The notes below the pieces were generated by a model. It was not told the origin of the DNA. It made no database searches and was given only the letters and a program-made list of their open reading frames with translations. The translations under genes and the position numbers were made by a program. A stretch of DNA of 24,192 nt from Elysia marginata (Eukaryota > Mollusca > Gastropoda > Plakobranchidae). This document shows positions 19,853 through 24,192 of the stretch, one piece after another. The stretch is from positions 132,541 through 156,732 of the forward strand of contig BMAT01012709.1 of NCBI GenBank assembly GCA_019649035.1, in the 5' to 3' direction. The first letter of the stretch is position 1. Each line of letters opens with the position of its first letter.

Positions 19853-22551
19853 GACACACATAAACTGGGCATTCTACAGACTCTAAAATGATACTCTTGA
19901 ATCGACTAATTTTTTCATGTCATTTTCTGTTACAGTATTTTATTGTGGGCAACGTAGCAAGGGCAAGACTACCTCACAACGTTATTACTATGTCTCCCTG
20001 AGCTATGATGATTTTCAAGTATATACTGATTCAGTACATCATTATTGTTTTCCACAGTAAAATCATCTTTGTCATCCAGATTGGCTGTTATGCCCAGACC
20101 CGCAATTGCAATATAGAACTGAGCGAGGGTCCTGATTACAGAGGCGTTTTACTTCAATATTCTACCAATAAAGTAGGTTTTTACTTTCTAACGTCTATAA
20201 ACACACACATAATAAGATATTTCTCGATTTTATCCTTACGTCCTTTCATTTTTCTCTGCGCTCTATCTATTACCTTCTTACTTTTCCTTTTCCAGGCATT
20301 GTATTGTTTAACCATAGTCATTCAAACCTATATTATTTGTTCTTTAGTGGACCTAGTGATTTTCTTTTCTTAACATCATCGATTAAAAGAATTATCACGC
20401 GATTTAATTATACTCAATTTGTAAGATATTTTATTTTTAAACTCCCCTCGCACAAGTGTTAAAAGTAGCTGATTTTGTTTATCTTTTTAAATTTGTGAAC
20501 TTATGTCGAAGAAATTTTGATATTGCAAAACAAAAATTCATAACTCTTAAGTGATTTCACTTCAATGAGCATTAGATCTAGTGGAGAAAATTTCCTGTAG
20601 AAAAAGGATGACAAAATTAAAACCAACGAGTCGTAGTTTTGCTCACCTTCTGCATAGTAATGTTTAATCCGAATTGATCATGCGCTTATACTAAGAACTA
20701 TTTAGTCTTTGGTTATTGTTAACAAAAAAAAAAAACAGGTCAAGGAATTGCCACACATGGTAAAGTGGTCGGGTAAAAATATTGGTGTAGGCGATCTCTA
20801 CACATAAAAACATCTAAAAACCAGTGGATCTAATAGTAATTTGTAACGTCCATTTACAAAAATGTATCCTTAATTCTTGTTGTGAAAAATTGATATAAGC
20901 TTTAGAAAGTAAAAGACTTTTATCTGCCAGAACAAAAAATTTCGAATTTAGGGGCTACGGGGGTGTTTTTTATTGTCTTGTTTTTTATATTCTTTTTTTT
21001 TTTGGGTTTAAATCAAGATGCCTTTTGTATGAATATGTGTAGACCGACACCGGTGTCGGGACTGAAGGTCAAACTGTCACAGCTACTCATTATTGAAGGT
21101 TTTGACCTGTACTACGGCGGCCTAGGTTTAACTAAGAATGTAAGGAAAGAGGCATTGCTGTAGTACAGCTCTACCCCCCTCCTCAAAAAACAAACGTTGG
21201 TCTAGTCTTATCGTTGGACCTGACTCTGGTGTGATTTTACACATAAATTATTCAATCATTTTTCTTTAATTGTCCAACTTAAGGCAAGACCATTCATTTG
21301 AGATTATGTGGCGTGATGATCTACATGCTCATAACGCACTGTTTCAAATGAAGTTTCCAAAATAATAAACCAAATGTAACCTTTTCACCTGACCTTCCTA
21401 CCAAGGGCGCTGACTGGTACTACGTCGCCCAGCATGATCCGGTGGACTTTCTACGGCCCAAGCGTGTGGTCTATGACGTACCAGGGCCGGCCAAGCAGCT
21501 GGGCACCCAGTTCAGATGGTGGCAGCCAACACACGGGGGTCAAGGGTTTGACCAATGGGCCATTGACCATGTGGAGATCATCTCGTGAGACTCTGTGTCA
21601 ATGTTTCTGGTGTCAATAGTTATAGACGCATTGAACTTTAAGCATTCTTTCTGTTCAGAAACTTGAATACTTCCGAAAAAAGAAGTTAAGATATTATATT
21701 TAATCTATATCGAAAAGAGGCTTGTGTCGATTCGGTGAAGGGGCGGGGGGGGGGGGGGATTTGCAGCAAGGGCTCTTTAACTAGGAATAATTTGTTTTTA
21801 GTGGCTCAGCGTGAAGTTAACGTATACTCACGTTTAATAGTTGTTGTAAAGTTGAGTTTCTTGGGCAATATGGCTTGATGGCTTGTCTTCCGGACTTGTT
21901 ATCCTAGGGCTGAGCCTGTCTGAGAAAAAGACCTATATTGCATCATTAAAATATCAACGTACCGAATTAATTCTTCACTCTTTCACTATATTGTTTTTCG
22001 ACTTATCTTGTTCAGAGGCCATTATAAGGATATTACTGATCTTGTCATTTGGCAAATGTTTTTTCTTTGCTGTTACAAAAGTTACTGCTACTTTTTTGCA
22101 GTTAATACTGTATCTAGTTTATGTTTTGCGTTTTCACTGCAGATTTACTTTATATATAATCTGATATAGGGATCGTATTGATTGTGAACAGGCTAGTCTA
22201 TGTGACACTTTTATTGATATCTTGTGACTTTTCGCTTTTCCCTGCTTATTTTGCGTAATATTGATAGAAAGCATTTTTATGTTTGATGTGATGTGGACGT
22301 TTCACTAGTATTTTCACTAGAAAACCACGCTATAAAGCTTAAAACGCAAACGAAAATTACCAAAAAAAATTATTTGATAAATGAATCAATGGGTATCAGA
22401 AATATAACTTGTTTTTCGGTTTTCCAATAGCTGACCTGCTGAGGGCTAAAAGACACCCCAAAACGTCCAACTGCATAATTATTCTTTTTTCTTTTTCTTT
22501 TGCAGTGGTCGCCGACGCTACAACAGAAGAGGCTGGAGGAGAAGAGGCTAA
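5728..22551 (+). CDS. RELN: reelin, C-terminal third (20 exons, 5' part outside window)
   Basis: Reelin is a large secreted extracellular-matrix glycoprotein. In vertebrates it signals through lipoprotein receptors (ApoER2, VLDLR) to Dab1 and guides neuron positioning. The coding sequence is the join 5728-5853, 6607-6736, 7337-7478, 8814-8933, 9508-9676, 10203-10343, 10918-11095, 11295-11488, 11800-12172, 12896-13068, 14920-15115, 15614-15795, 16171-16283, 16879-17402, 17704-17951, 18490-18641, 19095-19311, 20058-20172, 21406-21584 and 22506-22551. All phases match and no stop interrupts the 1,238 residues. Order: end of repeat 5B, repeat 6 (A, EGF, B), repeat 7 (A, EGF, B), repeat 8 (A, EGF, B), basic tail. 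Recognition rests on three EGF modules alternating with Asp-box (BNR-like) subrepeats, on recurring TRFRW/RWWQP and WALDxxxxGG motifs, and on a final YNRR-containing tail. Repeat numbers assume the usual eight, counted back from the C-terminus. The N-terminal reeler domain and earlier repeats would lie upstream of the window. Confidence 0.95.
6607..6736 (+). CDS. RELN: reelin exon, end of repeat 5B
   Basis: It reads ESQPDPRYIAVHIPDGAR, then the TQIRWFQP core strand and EDWALDQ, the standard end of a reelin subrepeat. The acceptor is preceded by a T-run and gcag. The exon enters in phase 2 and leaves in phase 0 at CAG|gtcgtg. Confidence 0.95.
7337..7478 (+). CDS. RELN: reelin exon, start of repeat 6A
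   Basis: It opens with IFIGGNMNGG, completing the WALDQIFIGG strand of 5B, and continues into the first strands of repeat 6A (DDWRTPSATTWLEQPGARLD, then CGSDELAWHFTG). It enters in phase 0 and leaves in phase 1 at G|gtcagt. Confidence 0.95.
8814..8933 (+). CDS. RELN: reelin exon, repeat 6A middle (receptor-facing lysine)
   Basis: It reads EKEKARFASTADVKVMQG, then SFLQFDLSMGCDESKVKDQECFG. Phase 1 on both sides. The lysine at 8816-8818 lines up, in a hand alignment to recalled human reelin, with one of the two lysines needed for ApoER2/VLDLR binding. The second Lys of EKEK (8822-8824) is the alternative register. Confidence 0.94.
9508..9676 (+). CDS. RELN: reelin exon, repeat 6A Asp-box
   Basis: It reads ELSLQYSLDLGISWHLLTP with a complete Asp-box (SLDLGISW). 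Two cysteines follow (ACLPSMPEC), as in other A subrepeats, then GWHTVNVPIPQPAW. It enters in phase 1 and leaves in phase 2 (TG|gtaaat). Confidence 0.95.
9896..9997. repeat. tandem duplication, 2 x 51 bp
   Basis: Two adjacent 51-base copies (9896-9946 and 9947-9997) share tgattacacgatgtgtc at the start and acaccaacacaaaaacag at the end. I count six mismatches between them. They lie in the intron between the repeat 6A Asp-box exon and EGF 6. Confidence 0.9.
10203..10343 (+). CDS. RELN: reelin exon, end of repeat 6A and first half of EGF 6
   Basis: It reads SSQTRFRLYQAPGYTDGQ, then SWAVRRLYVGWEC and the EGF half CPNLCRGHGHCLRSQC. The acceptor tag at 10200-10202 has a poor pyrimidine tract. Another in-frame AG at 10217 would remove five residues, but the first matches the intron position before the TRFRW motif in repeats 7 and 8. 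The donor is AG|gtaagt. Confidence 0.9.
   Translation, partial: VKSNQVPPLPGTRLHGRPVLGCETSLRGLGVSKFMSRSWPLFKESV
10457..10488. repeat. short tandem repeat of gattgataaaca
   Basis: Two full 12-base units and an 8-base partial unit lie in a purine-rich intron stretch (about 10400-10520). Confidence 0.85.
10918..11095 (+). CDS. RELN: reelin exon, second half of EGF 6 and start of repeat 6B
   Basis: It completes the EGF signature with RCDEGWSGADC, then reads VMLVEDFLPGDNSSQWARVV, GGSIEKPC and SGDALHFKG, the opening strands of a B subrepeat. NSS is a possible N-glycosylation site. It enters in phase 2 and leaves in phase 0 at GGG|gtgaga. Confidence 0.95.
11295..11488 (+). CDS. RELN: reelin exon, repeat 6B Asp-box
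   Basis: It reads PCSRLLETQPLDVTSDTFIQ, FDFLYGCLAPPTRRDEGVLV and EFSTNGGVMWSHLTEMYFN. The Asp-box is the Asn form (STNGGVMW). It enters in phase 0 and leaves in phase 2 at AC|gtgagt. Confidence 0.95.
11800..12172 (+). CDS. RELN: reelin exon, end of repeat 6B, linker and start of repeat 7A
   Basis: The exon carries the end of 6B (KIRWRQPQHDGENTADWLVD), the linker from 11921, and the opening of repeat 7A (EYCGRESVAVVTTPP, then VLHFSLNVGCGKPWDANLSP). The linker is short; in vertebrate reelin this junction carries the C-terminal processing site. NFT is a possible N-glycosylation site. It enters in phase 2 and leaves in phase 0 at CCA|gtaaat. Confidence 0.94.
12896..13068 (+). CDS. RELN: reelin exon, repeat 7A Asp-box
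   Basis: It reads VEISFSTDHGISWTDLVSTC with a complete Asp-box (STDHGISW), then TTCDRFSTIGYVHHHGTHDT and WRRMTIPLKGLPVSK. Four histidines cluster at 13001-13018. It enters in phase 0 and leaves in phase 2 at AA|gtaagt. Confidence 0.95.
13069..14919 (+). other. longest intron, repeat 7A, with repeat debris
   Basis: Besides the antisense LINE fragment (13891-14510), the stretch 13180-13520 looks like old repeat debris. It holds agagcgcttctatg and cacaaagtgctttacatggg; the gygctttaca core resembles that in the small insertion at 2945-3073. I cannot assign a family. 14511-14919 shows nothing recognisable. Confidence 0.5.
13891..14510 (-). mobile_element. 5'-truncated LINE fragment, antisense, 3' end of ORF2
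   Basis: An uninterrupted frame on the - strand (14501 down to 13902) reads NNACRILTGQLRPTPLPQLY, RTAGIAPPDIRRQ, later TASTLHKWKLRPNSECPCG and TMDHILSEC. These are the last segments of a non-LTR reverse transcriptase ORF: a helical region and a CxC...HxxxxC zinc-knuckle-like motif. The stop codon is followed at once by a (TGA)n tail (plus-strand CAT units at 13891-13905), the usual terminus of such elements. It differs in sequence from the LINE at 1-4845. The lack of stops suggests a fairly young copy. The 5' junction near 14510 is approximate. Confidence 0.8.
14920..15115 (+). CDS. RELN: reelin exon, end of repeat 7A and complete EGF 7
   Basis: It reads NGTRFRWHQKPNMMPGGQ, DWAVNDVYIG and one whole EGF module from CPHHCGGRGQC to CDEGFAGDSC (15008-15088). 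Unlike EGF 6 and EGF 8, this module is not split by an intron. NGT is a possible N-glycosylation site. It enters in phase 2 and leaves in phase 0. Confidence 0.96.
15481..15558 (-). repeat. tRNA-like SINE head or tRNA pseudogene
   Basis: On the - strand a perfect polymerase III B box (GGTTCGAATCC; plus strand 15491-15501) lies 37 bases downstream of an A-box-like TAGTTCAATTGA (plus strand 15539-15550). The T arm has an extra base, and the acceptor ends do not pair, so a working tRNA is unlikely. The part downstream on the - strand (15415-15480) may be the SINE body. Confidence 0.5.
15614..15795 (+). CDS. RELN: reelin exon, start of repeat 7B
   Basis: It reads RHVKDTFDNSEDLSESKWPW, TRGGQVQFPVCGPL and AREVVTPHLDLRDAR, the standard opening of a B subrepeat. 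It enters in phase 0 and leaves in phase 2 at AG|gtaaat. Confidence 0.95.
16171..16283 (+). CDS. RELN: reelin exon, repeat 7B middle
   Basis: It reads FIQYTAIMWGHEPLSDICRK and then RVFLQVSTDGG, the first half of the Asp-box STDGGVSW, which is completed in the next exon. It enters in phase 2 and leaves in phase 1 at G|gtatga. Confidence 0.93.
16879..17402 (+). CDS. RELN: reelin exon, end of repeat 7B and start of repeat 8A (longest exon)
   Basis: It completes the 7B Asp-box (GVSWSTLHTLSSERY), then reads RDYISLPVYAR, VRWVQAAAA and HWALDDVFVGGMEINP. The GGMEINP join is also highly conserved in the human protein. Repeat 8A follows and is unusually long. It has an acidic segment at about 17100-17153 (NVNNDDVDSGSEVADD) and a polar segment at about 17266-17350 before VQTGYILQFK. 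It enters in phase 1 and leaves in phase 0 at AAG|gtgagt. Confidence 0.95.
17704..17951 (+). CDS. RELN: reelin exon, repeat 8A with degenerate Asp-box
   Basis: It reads LIMSCGQFPNICLAPDNPIR, LEYRRDPSTENWSDVQASC and a His-rich loop (NPHKHHHPSHY, 17860-17883), then GTWTRFIILLNDVTFS. The Asp-box position (RRDPSTENW) is degenerate; recalled human repeat 8A is also degenerate here. It enters in phase 0 and leaves in phase 2 at AG|gtcagg. Confidence 0.93.
18490..18641 (+). CDS. RELN: reelin exon, end of repeat 8A and most of EGF 8 (with RGD)
   Basis: It reads STTQFRWIQDGANGTIPW, ALDDIYIGEKC and the EGF module CPEMCRGRGDCVMGVC, then QCDQGYLG. RGD is encoded at 18593-18601. NGT is a possible N-glycosylation site. 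It enters in phase 2 and leaves in phase 1 at TTGG|gtgagt. Confidence 0.96.
19095..19311 (+). CDS. RELN: reelin exon, end of EGF 8 and start of repeat 8B
   Basis: It starts with GLTC, closing the EGF (CDQGYLGLTC), then SPAPRSLRARLFDSFEGG, NWAYVRGGGLGFGCGALLPF, AHGKTLYFNGCGSREAVTAE. The stretch AHG..LYFNGC matches recalled human repeat 8B closely. The exon is more GC-rich than its surroundings. Ends at AT|gtgcgt, phase 2, giving Ile at the join. Confidence 0.95.
19763..19848. repeat. compound microsatellite (GATA)10(GA)23
   Basis: About ten GATA units (19763-19802) pass into about 23 GA units (19803-19848) in the intron after the first repeat 8B exon. The - strand frames with Ser-Leu or Ile-Tyr-Leu repeats are translations of this array. 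Confidence 0.97.
20058..20172 (+). CDS. RELN: reelin exon, repeat 8B middle
   Basis: It reads KIIFVIQIGCYAQTRNCNIE, then YRGVLLQYSTNK. The Asp-box is split by the intron and completed as STNKGADW in the next exon, again the Asn form. The acceptor is tccacag; the donor AAA|gtaggt is in phase 0. Confidence 0.93.
21044..21059. repeat. 16-bp perfect palindrome
   Basis: ccgacacc is followed directly by its reverse complement ggtgtcgg, with no spacer, in the intron before the last repeat 8B exon. No role is evident. Confidence 0.9.
21406..21584 (+). CDS. RELN: reelin exon, end of repeat 8B
   Basis: It reads GADWYYVAQHDPVDFLRPKR, VVYDVPGPAKQLGTQFRWWQ, PTHGGQGFDQWAIDHVEIIS. The end QWAIDHVEII corresponds to the last structured strand of human reelin before its C-terminal region. 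It enters in phase 0 and leaves in phase 2 at TC|gtgaga. Confidence 0.95.
21740..21758 (+). repeat. G tract (G4-C-G14)
   Basis: Four G, one C and fourteen G in a row in the last reelin intron. It could form a G-quadruplex in DNA or in the pre-mRNA, or be simple slippage. Confidence 0.8.
22506..22551 (+). CDS. RELN: reelin last coding exon, short basic C-terminal tail
   Basis: After an acceptor with a strong pyrimidine tract (ttttgcag) the exon completes Ser and reads GRRRYNRRGWRRRG, then TAA. Nine of these 14 residues are Arg. The YNRR and following Arg cluster match the end of vertebrate reelin, whose basic C-terminal region is needed for efficient secretion and full signalling. The tail is shorter than the roughly 33 residues in vertebrates. 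An undetected microexon between 21585 and 22505 is possible. Confidence 0.9.
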
Positions 22552-22740
22552 AAAGAAAACATTTTTGGGCAGCTTCACATCATTTTGAAAATGTTTTCAA
22601 TGTTTTTTTTGTTTTGTTTGAAACTGGAGAAAAGATGAAAATAAATTAGTGTTTCCTTTTTCTCGTATTGGTTGTTTTACTACATGTATATATAAAATGC
22701 TAGAAAAAAAATAAACTCACTTTCAAATTATGATATTACT
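22552..22740 (+). promoter_or_regulatory. RELN: reelin 3' UTR with two poly(A) signals
   Basis: AATAAA hexamers stand at 22640-22645 and 22710-22715, both shortly after the stop codon and within a T-rich, A-rich stretch. Either could end the transcript, giving a 3' UTR of roughly 110 to 190 bases. This is inferred from the hexamers alone. Confidence 0.6.
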
Positions 22741-24192
22741 TATTTGTAATAATGAAATGTATATATTGTTCTGTAACGGAAAAATGTCCTTGTTTAGCTA
22801 AGATGCTTGCGTGTGTATTCTATACTAGCACCCGATTGGCTGCTTGCTCTTGCTGTGTTTTCCGTAAATTATAATTTATTCTGAAAATGTTTAATGTTCT
22901 ACCTACTATCCATCAACTACGAATCTAAATCCTTTTAATGTATTTCCTACACATTGGAGTCTGTGAATTATGACTTGCATAGTCACGACAAATACAACAA
23001 CTAAAAATTACTTGAAGATATTTTAGCTGTGATCGTCTCGGCTGGGGTTTTAACAATAAAGAAAAAAGAATAGCCGAGTCTTAGATTATCAAAGAATTTA
23101 TAATAATTTTACAAACATTATTGCTAGTGGTGTATGGATCTTATTATATCTATACAGGTTCGATAAACCGTCATCTATCGACGGACGAATCTGCTGAAAT
23201 GGTCTTTGTTTAAACCTTGCTTCGGTGGGAATTTTCTAATACATTGAAAAGGGTTTGGATAAAAATCAGGGAAAAGGGGTGCTAGAGAGAACAACAAATT
23301 ATCAAAATGAAAGAGACCGTTAAGTGTAAAGGTATTACTAGCGCTTCTCTTATTTTGATATGTGCAGTTATTTAGCTTCTCTTTTAAAATTTATGACCAT
23401 TTTCCATTCCACAGTGTTGCAGTGTTTGGTAAGTTTTGAAGTCTCAGGTGCAAGGACGGTTTATTTCAGAACTCAACGTCTCCTAAGCTGCCCCAGGCTA
23501 CAACGTACAGCGATCACTTTGTTGTTACCCCATGCGATTGCTAGGGTTTGGAGTGTTAAATTCAATCAATCAAAATAGAGTGGGCGGGTTTCATGGAGAG
23601 CCAATAGACGGAAGGATTGGTTGACGATATCGACCGTGTGACCAAGGGGGTAATTGTATCAGACTAAGCCCGACGTAGGTGTAGTTTAATCTAGAACTTT
23701 ACCACCTGCGGCTTTACACTGACCAAACTATCAACAGGAATGGGTGAAAATAATGTTCTTGTGGTACCCATATCTGCCTAACAACCACATGCGTGGCAAA
23801 GAATGATCCCGGTCTCTTTTCAATATTGTAGCATGCTCTACCTCTTTGTAGATGCTCCTTGTTATCGCTATTCCCGCCTCATACTTTAAAGGGCAGTACA
23901 TCGTCTTGAAGAGCAGCAACAACTTCCTCTTACTACCACAAGGCAATTAAAGTGCATTTGATTGGTTCCTGGAACACCCACGTATATTTTGTGCAATATT
24001 TAGCCTGGGTTTCCACTTCCAATAAAACGAGCCCTGTTACATTGCCGCGTAACAACAAAGAAAACCTCTCCACGATTAGATGAGAAATCTGTTAGCAGAT
24101 TCAATGACAAAGGAAAGAAGCACACCTGTTGGTCAAAACGAATTAAAAAGTGTTTACGCTAGACTGACCACCCACCGTTTCCCTTTGTGGGC
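22741..24192. other. downstream intergenic region, no gene recognised
   Basis: AT-rich to about 23350, then more mixed in base composition. Short frames occur on both strands (for example 23360-23578 + and 23731-23946 -) but show no known motif, and none has convincing splice sites. I see no RNA gene or clear repeat. Confidence 0.6.

Larger units (their letters stand above)
19312..22505 (+). other. introns of repeat 8B and the tail
   Basis: The non-exon parts are 19312-20057 (microsatellite), 20173-21405 (palindrome, T-runs) and 21585-22505 (G tract). No gene was seen. The last is where a small alternative exon of the C-terminal region would lie, but none could be picked out by eye. Confidence 0.65.

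Noticed and set aside
19483..19872. Ser-Leu repeat protein on the - strand
   Set aside because: Translation of the GATA/GA microsatellite.
23360..23946. Possible downstream gene (frames on + and - strands)
   Set aside because: Short, without known motifs or convincing splice sites.
1..24192. A novel defence, CRISPR or biosynthetic system
   Set aside because: No direct repeat-spacer array, no clustered intronless genes and no such enzyme motifs; the window is a spliced animal gene plus retrotransposon remains.

Overview
The window is animal nuclear DNA: AT-rich, full of spliced exons with GT-AG borders, tetranucleotide arrays and decayed non-LTR retrotransposons. It carries the 3' third of one gene, reelin (RELN), on the + strand. 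The protein is clearly a reelin but well diverged from the vertebrate one. With the style of the repeats, this suggests an invertebrate bilaterian, most likely a mollusc or another lophotrochozoan. The phylum is inference. No prokaryotic operon, CRISPR array or other compact novel system was found.

Layout. Positions 1-4845 hold a decayed sense-strand LINE: an ORF1 C-terminal part, then an endonuclease and reverse transcriptase broken by two nonsense codons, a frameshift and a small ATT-tailed insertion. It lies upstream of the first visible reelin exon, so presumably inside a large reelin intron. Two CTAT/CTGT arrays follow (4847-5085 and 5336-5476). From 5728 to 22551, 20 coding exons join with perfectly matching phases and no internal stop into 1,238 residues. 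They cover the end of reelin repeat 5 (R5B), all of repeats 6, 7 and 8 (each subrepeat A, EGF, subrepeat B) and a short basic C-terminal tail. Poly(A) signals follow at 22640 and 22710. The rest to 24192 looks intergenic.

The introns hold an antisense 3' fragment of a second LINE (13891-14510), an antisense tRNA-like SINE head (15481-15558), a GATA/GA microsatellite (19763-19848), a 51-bp tandem duplication and a 16-bp perfect palindrome.

The points most worth checking are protein-level differences from vertebrate reelin. Of the two lysines that vertebrate reelin uses for lipoprotein-receptor binding, one looks kept and the other is Asp. The repeat 6-7 linker that carries the vertebrate C-terminal processing site is much shorter. 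The basic tail is reduced to about 14 residues. The last EGF module carries an RGD. Repeat 8A carries extra segments. One intron uses a GC donor. The human comparisons rest on recall of the human protein, not on a computed alignment.
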